From Bacteroidales bacterium (GTDB lineage Bacteria > Bacteroidota > Bacteroidia > Bacteroidales > UBA932): a DNA stretch of 64,000 nt. Location of the stretch: positions 22,347 through 86,346 of the forward strand of contig JAFRPH010000016.1 in assembly GCA_017429205.1 (NCBI GenBank). The letters are read 5' to 3'. The position numbers were made by a program, and so were the translations under genes. Of this stretch, positions 24,612 through 32,391 are shown one piece after another. The notes under the pieces are model-generated. The model worked only from the letters and a program-made list of their open reading frames with translations. It ran no database searches and was not told the DNA's origin. Each line of letters opens with the position of its first letter. The stretch's first letter is position 1.

Positions 24612-26570
24612 ATGCTTATCGTCCTGAAACTTCTCGGCTCGATCGCCCTCCTGATCTATGGCATGAAAGTGATGAGCGAAGCCCTCCAGAAGATGGCGGG
24701 CCCGCAGCTGCGTCATCTGCTGGGCGCGATGACTACCAACCGCTTCTCCGGCGTCGCCACCGGCGCGCTCGTGACCGTCGCGGTCCAGTCCTCCGCCGCC
24801 ACCACCGTGATGACGGTGTCCTTCGTGAACGCGGCCCTGCTCACGCTCACGCAGGCCATTTCCATCATCATGGGCGCGAACATCGGTACGACGATGAGCG
24901 CGTGGATCATGTCGGCCGGTTTCTCCTTCAACATGGCGGACGTGGTGTGGCCGGCCTTCCTCGCGGGCATCATCCTGATCCAGCTGGGCAAGCACCGCTA
25001 CATCGGCGATTTCCTCTTCGGCCTCAGCTTCCTGCTCTTTGCGCTGGGTATGCTCAAGCAGACGGGCGTGGAGATGGACCTGGCCAGCAAACCGGCCGTC
25101 GTCGCCTTCTTCTCGAGCTTCAAGACCAATTACGGGACCATCCTGCTGTTCCTGCTGATCGGCACGATCCTGACGGCGATGGTGCAGAGTTCCGCCGCGC
25201 TGATGGCCATCACGATGGTCCTGTGCGCAACAGGGGCGATCTCCATCTACCAAGGTATCGCGCTGGTGATGGGTGAGAACATCGGCACCACGGTCACGGC
25301 GAACCTCGCCGCGATGAGCGCGAACACGCAGGCGCGAAGGACCGCCATGGCGCACCTGGTCTTCAACGTGTTCGGCGTCATCTGGGTGCTCATCTTCTTC
25401 TTCCCGTTCATCCGGATGGTCTGCGGCATCGTGGGCCTGGATCCGAACGCCGCCGAGCAGAATCCCACCCAGCTCTCCTTCGCGCTGGCGACCTTCCATA
25501 CCTGCTTCAACCTCATCAACACCGCCATCCTCATCTGGTTCATCCCGCAGATCGAGAAGCTCGTGTGCTTCCTGATCAAGCCCAAGAAGACCGAGGAGGA
25601 GGACGAGTTCCGCCTGCAGTACATCCGCGGCGGTATCATGAAGACCCCGGAAATCTCCGTCCTGCAGGCGCAGAAGGAGATCGTGGTCTTCGGCGAACGG
25701 ATGGAACGGATGTTCGGGATGGTGAAGGAACTCTACGGCATCCAGGACGAGCAGGCCTTCGACAAGCTCTTCGACCGCATCAAGAAGGTCGAGGAGGTGA
25801 GCGACAAGATGGAGAACGAGATCGGCCGCTACCTCGGCGACGTGGGTTCCGCCCATCTGTCCGACGACACCAAGCAGAAGATCCGCGCGATGCTCCGCCA
25901 GATCGGCGAACTCGAGTCCGTGGGCGACAGCTGCTTCAACCTGGCCCGCATCCTGCGCCGCAAGCGGGAGAACAAGGTCGTGTTCGGCGAAGAGCTGGAG
26001 GCCGGCGTGGCCGCGATGTTCGCCCTCGTCGACGAAGCCCTGGCCCGGATGAACGAATCGCTGTCCGGCCGCCGGGAGGACGTCTCCATCGCCGACTCCG
26101 AGGATGTCGAGCGCCGCATCAACGCCTGCCGGAACGGGCTCAAGCAGAAGAACATCGAGAACCTGGACGCCCAGGTGTACGGATACGACCTCGGCACCGT
26201 GTTCTCCGACCTCATCGGCGAATGCGAGAAGACCGGCGACTACATCATCAACGTCGTGGAAGCCCGTCTGGGCGCCGTCCGCAACGGTATCCGTTTCCGT
26301 GGCCTGCAGATCGACCCGGACGCCAAGGAAGTCACCGTGGACGGCGAGGCCGTGGACCTGTCCATCCACGAGTACAACCTGCTGAAACTGTTCCTGGAGA
26401 ACGTGGGTGACACCTTTACGGCCGAAGACCTGCACAAGAAGTGCTGGTCCGAGAACACCACCACCAATGTGCGGGTGGTCGACACCTACATCAACCGCCT
26501 CCGCCGCAAGATCGGCCCTTATGCCGACAATGTGATCACCAAGGAAGGGGAGGGGTACTGCTTCCAGTAG
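24612..26570 (+). CDS. Na+/Pi cotransporter-PhoU-winged-helix DNA-binding fusion
   Basis: A 652-residue protein. Residues 1-320 are a Na/Pi-cotransporter II core with two inverted repeats, each carrying the QSS motif (VAVQSSAATTVMTVSF and AMVQSSAALMAITMVL) and the GANIGTT/GENIGTT motif. Residues about 345-550 are PhoU-like helices (FGERMERMFGMVKELY, IGELESVGDSCFNLARI). Residues 561-652 are an OmpR/PhoB-type winged helix: VDLSIHEYNLLKLFLENVG, NVRVVDTYINRLRRKIG and ITKEGEGYCF are the standard elements. Transporter plus PhoU is a known layout; the C-terminal DNA-binding domain is unusual. No receiver domain is present. The frame is continuous and codon use is even across the junction. It could sense phosphate flux and act as a membrane-bound regulator; that is inference. 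Confidence 0.9.
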   Translation: MLIVLKLLGSIALLIYGMKVMSEALQKMAGPQLRHLLGAMTTNRFSGVATGALVTVAVQSSAATTVMTVSFVNAALLTLTQAISIIMGANIGTTMSAWIMSAGFSFNMADVVWPAFLAGIILIQLGKHRYIGDFLFGLSFLLFALGMLKQTGVEMDLASKPAVVAFFSSFKTNYGTILLFLLIGTILTAMVQSSAALMAITMVLCATGAISIYQGIALVMGENIGTTVTANLAAMSANTQARRTAMAHLVFNVFGVIWVLIFFFPFIRMVCGIVGLDPNAAEQNPTQLSFALATFHTCFNLINTAILIWFIPQIEKLVCFLIKPKKTEEEDEFRLQYIRGGIMKTPEISVLQAQKEIVVFGERMERMFGMVKELYGIQDEQAFDKLFDRIKKVEEVSDKMENEIGRYLGDVGSAHLSDDTKQKIRAMLRQIGELESVGDSCFNLARILRRKRENKVVFGEELEAGVAAMFALVDEALARMNESLSGRREDVSIADSEDVERRINACRNGLKQKNIENLDAQVYGYDLGTVFSDLIGECEKTGDYIINVVEARLGAVRNGIRFRGLQIDPDAKEVTVDGEAVDLSIHEYNLLKLFLENVGDTFTAEDLHKKCWSENTTTNVRVVDTYINRLRRKIGPYADNVITKEGEGYCFQ

Positions 26571-26579
26571 CCTGTCCCC

Positions 26580-27020
26580 TTACATAAGCATCGCTTCACA
26601 ACCTTCCAGGATATCTTGGAAGGTTGTTTCGAAATCCCCCGTATACCACGGGTCCGCGACGTCCCGGCCGACGCCCGTGTAGGACATCATCAGGTGGATC
26701 TTCCCGTCCGGGTCGTCGGGAATGATCCGCTTGATGAGCCGGAGGTTCCAGGCGTCCATGCAGATGATGCGGTCGAAGCGGTCGTAATCGGCCCGGGTCA
26801 CCTGCCGGGCGCGCTTCTCCTTGTCGAAAGGAACGCCGTGCTGCGACAGGCAGCGCTTGGCCGGCGGATAGATGGGATTGCCGATCTCTTCCGTGGAGAC
26901 GGCGGCGGATTCGATATGCCAGGCCCCTTCCTGGCCGCGGCTGCGCACCAGGGCTTTCAGGATGAATTCGGCCATCGGGCTGCGGCAGATGTTGCCGTGG
27001 CAGACGAACAGGACTCTCAT
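26580..27020 (-). CDS. Low-molecular-weight protein-tyrosine phosphatase
   Basis: A 146-residue LMW-PTP. The catalytic P-loop VCHGNICRSP is at residues 6-15 (CX5R), and the general-acid Asp is in DVADPWYTGDFE near the C-terminus. Such enzymes dephosphorylate tyrosine kinases of polysaccharide export, or small phosphorylated compounds. No capsule genes are near, so the target is unknown. The start codon overlaps the AlkD-like stop by 4 bases, which makes a two-gene operon. The hairpin terminator of the convergent symporter fusion lies in its last codons. Confidence 0.92.
   Translation of the reverse strand: MRVLFVCHGNICRSPMAEFILKALVRSRGQEGAWHIESAAVSTEEIGNPIYPPAKRCLSQHGVPFDKEKRARQVTRADYDRFDRIICMDAWNLRLIKRIIPDDPDGKIHLMMSYTGVGRDVADPWYTGDFETTFQDILEGCEAMLM
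26598..26629 (+). terminator. Terminator-like hairpin of the symporter fusion, inside the LMW-PTP gene
   Basis: A perfect 11-bp stem (ACAACCTTCCA at 26598-26608, TGGAAGGTTGT at 26617-26627, loop 8) begins 28 bases past the symporter stop. The following T tract is short (TTTC), so termination may be partial. Confidence 0.6.
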
Positions 27021-27754
27021 TTCTTCAGGTATTGTTGGCGTTCCGCTTCGGGGAATTTTTCGATGGCATAACGGAGCATCGTCCGGGGCATTTCCCGGTA
27101 ACGGGGCTCCAGATAATGGACGAGGGCTTCCTTGTCTCGTTTTCCGGCCTCCCGAAGCAGCCAGCCCACGGCCTTGTGGATGAGGTCGTGCGGGTGATGA
27201 AGCAGGATGTCGGCGATGTCAAAAGTGTCCTGCAGCTGCCCGTGCCGGACGAACGTCATCGTGCTCACGATGCCGATGCGCTGCTCCCAGAGGGTCTTTC
27301 CGTTCCGGGCCAGGTCATACAGCAGCTGCCGGTCCTTGTCCAGCAGCCACACTCCAAGCAGGGGATAGCAGCTCAGGTCCACCAAATCCCAGTTGTTGAT
27401 CCGGTCGGTATGGGCGAGGTAGAAATCGACGCAGGCCTGCTGCGTCATTCCGGGCGGTTCCTGAGCTTGTCGAAGGACGCCCGGGAATCTCATCGCATGC
27501 GCAAAGATCTCCACCAGCGCCAGCAGCGCGGCGAGACGCACCTCGTGAAACTCGCTGGCTATGCATTCTTCCAAGTCCTGCAGGCTGGTTTCCCGCCAAC
27601 AGGCCTTCACGACCTCCCGCGTCACGGGCACCTTGATTCCGAGGAACTTGTCGCCCTCGCCGTACTGTCCGGGCCCCGTCTTAAAGAACCGGGACAGCCC
27701 TTCCACCTGGCTCGCATCGGCCCGTGCGGTGATTTCTTGAAGAAGCTTGTTCAT
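27017..27754 (-). CDS. DNA alkylation repair protein (AlkD-like HEAT-repeat)
   Basis: A 245-residue all-helical protein of the AlkC/AlkD superfamily. The signature segments are FLGIKVPVTREVVKACW, EVRLAALLALVEIFA, TDRINNWDLVDLSCYPLLGVWL, WEQRIGIVSTMTFVRHG, and HDLIHKAVGWLLREAGKRD near the end. AlkD-type proteins excise positively charged alkylated bases without base flipping. A palindromic repeat is inserted in frame at 27446-27490 and adds the loop RFPGVLRQAQEPPGMTQ. The ATG next to a clear -7 box is used; an upstream extension would cross the promoter. Confidence 0.88.
   Translation of the reverse strand: MNKLLQEITARADASQVEGLSRFFKTGPGQYGEGDKFLGIKVPVTREVVKACWRETSLQDLEECIASEFHEVRLAALLALVEIFAHAMRFPGVLRQAQEPPGMTQQACVDFYLAHTDRINNWDLVDLSCYPLLGVWLLDKDRQLLYDLARNGKTLWEQRIGIVSTMTFVRHGQLQDTFDIADILLHHPHDLIHKAVGWLLREAGKRDKEALVHYLEPRYREMPRTMLRYAIEKFPEAERQQYLKK
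27446..27490. repeat. In-frame palindromic repeat inside the AlkD-like gene
   Basis: A core GGTTCCTGAGCTTGTCGAAG (from 27457) is flanked by ATTCCGGGCG and CGCCCGGGAAT, which are inverted copies of each other. The same core family (TGAGCxxGTCGAAR) recurs at 55621-55730. Confidence 0.6.
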
Positions 27755-27759
27755 GGGCA

Positions 27760-27767
27760 CAAATGTA
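27760..27767 (-). promoter_or_regulatory. -7 box (TACATTTG) of the alkD-like/LMW-PTP operon
   Basis: A perfect TAnnTTTG match on the minus strand, ending 5 bases from the ATG at 27754. Confidence 0.7.
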
Positions 27768-27814
27768 CGCTTTTTTTTCGGCAAGGGAGGCGTTCAGGTC
27801 TGCGGTTGCCAACT

Positions 27815-28699
27815 TCACTTCCTGAACAGCCCTTTGCTGCCGAGGAAACCTACGCTTCGGGAAGCCATCGTCATGGCCTCCTTCGCTGCATCTGCCACCG
27901 TTTTTCCATCGGCTATGGCATTGATAAAGGCCGATGTAAAGGTGTCGCCGGCACCTTCCGCATCAACTACAGCATCGTTCTTCACGCCTTCAATGGCATA
28001 CCAGTCTCCGCCTTTCTCCTTGATTTTTACGCCATAAGGACCCATTGTCTGAATGAAGACCTTGTCCGGGAACGCGTCTGCAAAAAAGACATCCGGAACG
28101 TTTTCATCTGAGAACTTGATGATATCACTGAGTCCTACAGCCTCAAGCTCGGCGTTGGAGGCAACCTTGGACGGCTCGAAGTAAACAAGGGCGCCCCGCT
28201 CCTTGAGCCCCCTGGCAAGAGCCCTGTTGCCGGCGGCGGGATCGTCAAAGAAGAATACCGCAGGGGCACTCTTCAGGGCCGCGAGAAACGCCGGGGCCTC
28301 ATCCCTGGCCCTCAGGAAGTGCCTCTTGGGAAAGCGGCTCCCGCCGGGGGAGCCGGCCCTCACGCTCATCACGTGATTGCCATCAGCATCCTTCTTGTGC
28401 GTACAGCGAAGTAGGGTAGTGCCGCCGCCAGGTGTATTACTCACATAAGTGCAGTCGCAACCGAACATCTTCAGGTCCTCGGTAATCTTCCAACCCTCGG
28501 CCGAGTCATCCAGACAAGCCACAGGAAGGACCTTCCAGCCCATGGTGGCCAGCATGCACATTACATTCCCGCAGGTGCCGCCGACCTCCTGCAGGACTTC
28601 CTTCTCCACAAACGGCCGCATCGCGGGCCACAGCGGGTACTCCCTGACCACAATAATGTCCAGATTGAATACTCCGGTTCCTATGATTGTTTTCTCCAT
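27815..28699 (-). CDS. PfkB-family carbohydrate/nucleoside kinase
   Basis: A 294-residue ribokinase-superfamily enzyme. The N-terminal PfkB region reads IIGTGVFNLDIIV, followed by the glycine-rich EVGGTCGNVMCMLATMGW. The C-terminal signature is AVVDAEGAGDTFTSAFINAIADG, with the catalytic Asp in GAGD and the anion hole; DAEGAGD replaces the more common DTTGAGD. It phosphorylates a sugar, nucleoside or similar alcohol; the substrate is not evident. The ATG of MEKTIIGTG is used rather than one 5 codons upstream. It borders the accessory island and is less GC-rich than the genes before it. Confidence 0.85.
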   Translation of the reverse strand: MEKTIIGTGVFNLDIIVVREYPLWPAMRPFVEKEVLQEVGGTCGNVMCMLATMGWKVLPVACLDDSAEGWKITEDLKMFGCDCTYVSNTPGGGTTLLRCTHKKDADGNHVMSVRAGSPGGSRFPKRHFLRARDEAPAFLAALKSAPAVFFFDDPAAGNRALARGLKERGALVYFEPSKVASNAELEAVGLSDIIKFSDENVPDVFFADAFPDKVFIQTMGPYGVKIKEKGGDWYAIEGVKNDAVVDAEGAGDTFTSAFINAIADGKTVADAAKEAMTMASRSVGFLGSKGLFRK

Positions 28700-28754
28700 G
28701 ATTACACCATACACGGGCAGCCCTCGATTATGCTCATCATTGCCGCTTGGTTTC

Positions 28755-29810
28755 CTAATAGATTATCGACCTTGCTTCACATTCCCTCATCACCGCCTCC
28801 TCACAAGGACAACCGTCGAAAGCATCGGAACTGACGCTCTTCAGGCTTTCGGGCAGGGAGACGTCAGTGAGGGCTGTGCATTCCCTGAAGGCGCGTTCCT
28901 GGATTTCCTCAACGCCCTCCGGAATCACCACGCTGGTGAGGCCGGTGCAGCCGTAGAATGCTCCAAATTTGATCACTTTTACGCTTCCCGGGATATCGAC
29001 TCGCACGAGATTCCGGCAGTCGGCGAAGGCGCATTCCTCAATCTCGGTCGAGCCATCCGGGATGACCGCGTGCCCGTTTTCGTCAATGAGGGAAAGGCCT
29101 ACGCGGGCGTCCTCTTCCAGCTTTGAATCCTCCTGCTGCCTCGGCTGCTTTTGCTCATTGAACCAGGCAAGGCACTCTTCCTCGCTGATTTCCACCTCGG
29201 GGTGATTGCTATGGAAGTTGTCCCAATCCGCGCCATAGTGGTCCGGGTACAGATGTGCCAGCGTCTTCAAGAAGAAGGGATAATCCTCGGCGTCGTATAT
29301 GGATCCGGACTCGAGATAGATTCTGCGGATTTCACCATCTGAAGGGTCGTAGATGGTTGCCGCACCGAATCTGATGAATCGACCGTTGCTATACCAATCG
29401 TCATCCAGAAACACTTGGCAGTCATACTGGAGGGCGATGGCTTCCCAATTGGTAACTGAGTCAAGATAATCAGCAGGATACCCCATATCTTCAAGGTAAA
29501 GACATTCTTCGCCAAGATAGTATGAGAATTTGGCAACAAGTCCCGGGGAATCATCCTCAATTCGCACAAATTCGATTCTCCTGACAAATGAATCTTCTTC
29601 CTTTGCCTGCCCTGAAAGGTCCGGTATGCCTATGCCCTTGCCTTCCCGGCCGGTAAACATTTCAAGTTTTGAGTTCATTGTCTCAATGTCATCGCTTTCC
29701 TTGATGATATTGTCTACGTTGAAACTTTTCAGTGCCGCATTCATCATCTTGACGATACTCTCGCGGGCCCCCCTTACCGTGACGCGGAATAAATCTCCTT
29801 CTACGCTCAT
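28755..29810 (-). CDS. Unknown N-terminal domain plus BspA-type leucine-rich repeats
   Basis: A 351-residue protein without a signal peptide. Residues 1-190 belong to a paralogous family seen four times in this island: the start LFRVTVRGARESIVKMMNAAL matches VITISGSKVELVKMLNAAL and VITVTGPKANLVKMLNAGL of the neighbours. Residues about 255-345 are BspA-type leucine-rich repeats (IEECAFADCRNLVRVDIP, VIKFGAFYGCTGLTSVVIPEG, IQERAFRECTALTDVSLPE). It follows its paralog 29813-30847 by 2 bases, so they are co-transcribed. I do not recognise the N-terminal domain. The lack of a signal peptide suggests a cytoplasmic protein, which is unusual for BspA repeats. Confidence 0.75.
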   Translation of the reverse strand: MSVEGDLFRVTVRGARESIVKMMNAALKSFNVDNIIKESDDIETMNSKLEMFTGREGKGIGIPDLSGQAKEEDSFVRRIEFVRIEDDSPGLVAKFSYYLGEECLYLEDMGYPADYLDSVTNWEAIALQYDCQVFLDDDWYSNGRFIRFGAATIYDPSDGEIRRIYLESGSIYDAEDYPFFLKTLAHLYPDHYGADWDNFHSNHPEVEISEEECLAWFNEQKQPRQQEDSKLEEDARVGLSLIDENGHAVIPDGSTEIEECAFADCRNLVRVDIPGSVKVIKFGAFYGCTGLTSVVIPEGVEEIQERAFRECTALTDVSLPESLKSVSSDAFDGCPCEEAVMRECEARSIIY

Positions 29811-29812
29811 AA

Positions 29813-30847
29813 TTATTCTGTTTTATTGACCTTTATACACGCCAGAAACTCGTCCACAGTCATCAGTCGCTCCAGGGCGGCGACGAAGCGGTCCAGTCCG
29901 TCGTCGTCGAAGGCGCCGTTTTCCGTGTAGTAATCTTCCAGATTTACCCTTTCACCGTCCTTGGTGAAGGAATTCATCTGCTGGATGTCGTCCTCTATGC
30001 CGTCTCCGTCCAAGCCGTCGTACAGCATAATCCCATCGAAGAGGACCAGGCCGGGTATAACCTCCTCGGGCAGTTCCTTTACCACGGTGGCCATACAAGA
30101 GCTGCCATTGGAAAGGAATATCTTGTCCTTGATGATACTGTAGATAAGCCGCTTGAAGTAAGCATCATCATGGTGATCCCAGGCTTCGGTTTTGGGCGTC
30201 AACCTCTTCAGGGCCCGCTCCATCCGCTCCTGAAGGCAACTTATCTGATACTTCATGCTATCAACCAGGAAAGGGAGGTACCTCTCCGGATTGATTTCGA
30301 CCAGTTTTTCAAGAACATCCTGATAGGAGCCGGGTTCCGCAAGGGGCTCATAGTAGTAATGCGTGACTTCGCCGCGTGTGTACCAGAAAGTAACTGTCCA
30401 TTGCAGCGTTCCGCCCGCGCCCTTGATAACGGTTGCGTCACATTGGTAGCGAGGGAGCAGTTCGTAGAAGAAGGGATTGTAATCATTTTCGTAATCCCAT
30501 TCTCCCATATCGTAATTCCCGGACCAGAAATGAAAGACCAGGGTCAGTTTCAGGCCCTTCTGCTGAAGATCGGCCAGCCTGAGGCCATAGTCCTCAAAAA
30601 ATACGGTGCACTCCTCGTCCATGGGCAAGCCCTCGCGCGGAAGAGGTTTGTCGTCCTCATTCAGGAAGTCCTGAAGTTGAAAGACGATGTTGTTGTCATT
30701 CAACTTCCGGAGGATGGATTCCCCATCCTCGGTATCGGCAATGACAATATCGGCCCCGACGCCACGGAGCGCGGCATTCAGCATTTTCACCAGCTCAACC
30801 TTGGACCCGGAGATGGTGATTACGGTTGTAAAACTATTATTCTCCAT
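29813..30847 (-). CDS. Unknown protein, island paralog family member 1
   Basis: A 344-residue acidic protein of unknown function. Residues 1-215 are close to the neighbour 32392-33081: shared blocks include LVKMLNA, DTEDxESILRK, IVFQLQDxLN, PxDExxTxxFEDYGL, VFHFWSG, LPxYxCxAxxxKG and EKLxEINPExYLPFLxDSMKxQI. Residues 215-344 are an extra C-terminal part that carries LKRLIYSIIKDKIFLSNG and ends in DRFVAALERLMTVDEFLACI. The conserved Trp and Asp/Glu residues and the VxGxxxxLVKML start suggest a small alpha/beta domain, possibly ferredoxin-like as in YubB/Api92 proteins. That comparison is by pattern only. It is upstream of the leucine-rich-repeat paralog in one operon. Confidence 0.7.
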   Translation of the reverse strand: MENNSFTTVITISGSKVELVKMLNAALRGVGADIVIADTEDGESILRKLNDNNIVFQLQDFLNEDDKPLPREGLPMDEECTVFFEDYGLRLADLQQKGLKLTLVFHFWSGNYDMGEWDYENDYNPFFYELLPRYQCDATVIKGAGGTLQWTVTFWYTRGEVTHYYYEPLAEPGSYQDVLEKLVEINPERYLPFLVDSMKYQISCLQERMERALKRLTPKTEAWDHHDDAYFKRLIYSIIKDKIFLSNGSSCMATVVKELPEEVIPGLVLFDGIMLYDGLDGDGIEDDIQQMNSFTKDGERVNLEDYYTENGAFDDDGLDRFVAALERLMTVDEFLACIKVNKTE

Positions 30848-30955
30848 TTGAATTTCTACCGGGAATGATGATATCGTTACCTGAATAAGTCTGAAGGATT
30901 GATACTAAATGAGCACCGATGACTCCGTAAATATACTCAAATCGTTGGTGATGTA

Positions 30956-30963
30956 CAAATTTA
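30956..30963 (-). promoter_or_regulatory. -7 box (TAAATTTG) upstream of the paralog operon
   Basis: A perfect TAnnTTTG match on the minus strand, about 108 bases upstream of the ATG at 30847. No matching -33 element is obvious. Confidence 0.4.
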
Positions 30964-31069
30964 CACGGCAAATCCTGAGGCTCGAGCTCCGTTTGCGGCA
31001 ATGAGTTCAGGGTTATCGGTGCACAGCTACGCAGGGGCGGGGGAGTCGCCGGCCTCCGTCATCGATGCC

Positions 31070-31210
31070 GGGGCAAAACCGGCCTTTTCCGCCCCTTGAA
31101 TGAGGGAAATGGCCGATGGAGGGGCAAAAGGGGCGGGTTTTGCCCCTTGAATGAGCGAAAAAGTCAACGAAGGGGCAACCAGGGCGTTTTTTGCCCCTTC
31201 ATTGAAGTTG
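31070..31210. repeat. Three tandem 51-base repeats in a 655-base non-coding gap
   Basis: Units begin at 31070, 31121 and 31172, an exact 51-base period. Each starts GGGGCAA, then carries a GC-rich core, then GCCCCTTxAATGA. Within a unit, GGGGCAAAA and TTTTGCCCC can pair, so each can fold as a hairpin. The rest of the gap (30848-31069 and 31211-31472) holds the promoter box at 30956, a GGCGCAGCCCC palindrome near 31442, and no gene I can support. An open frame across the repeats (31096-31293) has no other sign of being coding. Confidence 0.7.
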
Positions 31211-31472
31211 ATTACGCCCGGAATGACGACTGTTGGGATGGATTGTTGAAACAGTTTGGCATAATCATAGAGATTTCACAGCCAAGCGCATAGTCCCTCC
31301 TCAATAACACCCCGCCTAGAGGAGGAACCGAACAAAATGACCGTTTCATCCACAGACAAGGCCCATTTTGAGGATGACCTACTCCGGACAGATACGCAAG
31401 GCATTTTCGGAGGCCGCAGGCCGACATGGGGTGTTTGAGGGGGCGCAGCCCCTTCAATGAAGACATAAACAC

Positions 31473-31501
31473 AAAAAAGCAGGCCGAAGACCTGCTTTTT
31501 T
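31473..31501. terminator. Bidirectional terminator after tRNA-Phe
   Basis: AAAAAAGCAGG and CCTGCTTTTTT flank a 7-base loop, an 11-bp stem with an A/T tract on both sides. It lies just past the 3' end of the tRNA on the minus strand. Confidence 0.8.
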
Positions 31502-31502
31502 G

Positions 31503-31575
31503 TGGTGCTGGGAAGAATCGAACTGCCGACACATGGATTTTCAGTCCATTGCTCTACCATCTGAGCTACAGCACC
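31503..31575 (-). tRNA. tRNA-Phe (anticodon GAA)
   Basis: The 73-base minus-strand sequence folds as a cloverleaf. The acceptor is GGTGCTG/CAGCACC, and the D arm is GCTC/GAGC around AGATGGTA. The anticodon arm is ATGGA-CTGAAAA-TCCAT with anticodon GAA, and the T loop is TTCGATT. The discriminator is A, and CCA is not encoded. The T stem GGCAG/CTTCC has one C-U mismatch at its middle pair. A promoter lies just upstream and a terminator just downstream. Confidence 0.92.
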
Positions 31576-31589
31576 ATCGTTTGGGATTG

Positions 31590-31620
31590 CAAAGATAGGT
31601 ATTTTTTCTGAGTTTGCAAA
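31590..31620 (-). promoter_or_regulatory. Promoter of tRNA-Phe
   Basis: -7 TATCTTTG (31590-31597) and -33 TTTG (31617-31620) on the minus strand with a 19-base spacer, an ideal Bacteroidota promoter. Confidence 0.85.
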
Positions 31621-31643
31621 TATTTTTTTGATTTGATTCGGAA

Positions 31644-32378
31644 TCAAACGTCGCCTTTCGCGTCGTTTCCCTTCTCAAGCGCTTTCTTCATGCGTTCAAT
31701 CTCTTCACGCAAGGTTTCCGCCAATGACTCGAAGTCGGAAATGGCAAGCCTCATCTGCTTGTCGCGCGTCATTCCGGTTTCCGCGGAGAGCCTGTCCATC
31801 AAGTACCAGTATCGACTCAGGTCGTTGTGCAGGTCGATGACGGTTTGATTGACGACGCCCAGGGGGTCCAGTTCGTAGAAGCAGGAGTATTGCACCGGCG
31901 TCCCGTCATCAGGCGCATCTGTGTAACGCTCCTCGGTGGTGGTGATCCGGCAGCCGTACAGGCGGACCATCCGTTCGCACCAGTCCTGCCAGTCCTCCCG
32001 CAAGTACCCGTGCTGCTTTTCATCCCTGCAAGATGCGACCCGAAGGGAATACCCGGAATCCTTCTCCTGAACGTCGATCAGGTCCACGCCATAGTTCGCG
32101 CTTCCGTCAGGCTCCGGCTCGTCGATATAAGACAGCACGTATGCCTCGTACGGGCAGTTCATCCTGTTCTGGACATCCAGGAAATCCGGAAGGGTGAATT
32201 CTGCGTGGTAGCCTTCCAGAATCGTATTGGCTTGCTGAATCGTCCGGTTTATGGCCTCGACCGTGTCATCGTCGCCAACGGTCACACCCTCCGATTTAAG
32301 GCCCCGGAACACCCTGGTGAGCATCTGGATGATGGCCTCCCGGGAGCCCTTGAGATATGCGGTCGTGCTTATTCTCAT
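31644..32378 (-). CDS. Unknown protein, island paralog family member 2
   Basis: A 244-residue acidic protein, the most divergent of the four related genes in the island. It starts MRISTTAYLKGSREAIIQMLTRVFRGL, which aligns with the VxGxxxxLVKMLNAxL start of its neighbours. It then has a variable middle with AYVLSYIDEPEPDGSANYGVDL, DWQDWCERMVRLYGCRITTTEE and YSCFYELDPLG. The C-terminus (about 195-244) is a charged helix or coiled coil. It has no signal peptide or membrane segment. It follows paralog 32392-33081 by 13 bases on the same strand, so the two are probably co-transcribed. The function is not recognised. Confidence 0.65.
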   Translation of the reverse strand: MRISTTAYLKGSREAIIQMLTRVFRGLKSEGVTVGDDDTVEAINRTIQQANTILEGYHAEFTLPDFLDVQNRMNCPYEAYVLSYIDEPEPDGSANYGVDLIDVQEKDSGYSLRVASCRDEKQHGYLREDWQDWCERMVRLYGCRITTTEERYTDAPDDGTPVQYSCFYELDPLGVVNQTVIDLHNDLSRYWYLMDRLSAETGMTRDKQMRLAISDFESLAETLREEIERMKKALEKGNDAKGDV

Positions 32379-32391
32379 GATGTTGGTCGGT

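Noticed and set aside
23439..26435. A 998-codon open frame antisense to the M28 peptidase and symporter genes
   Set aside because: Same cause; both sense genes carry complete catalytic and transport motifs.
31096..31293. A 65-codon frame across the 51-base tandem repeats
   Set aside because: The frame stays open because the repeat period is a multiple of three; no start context, family or downstream partner supports it.
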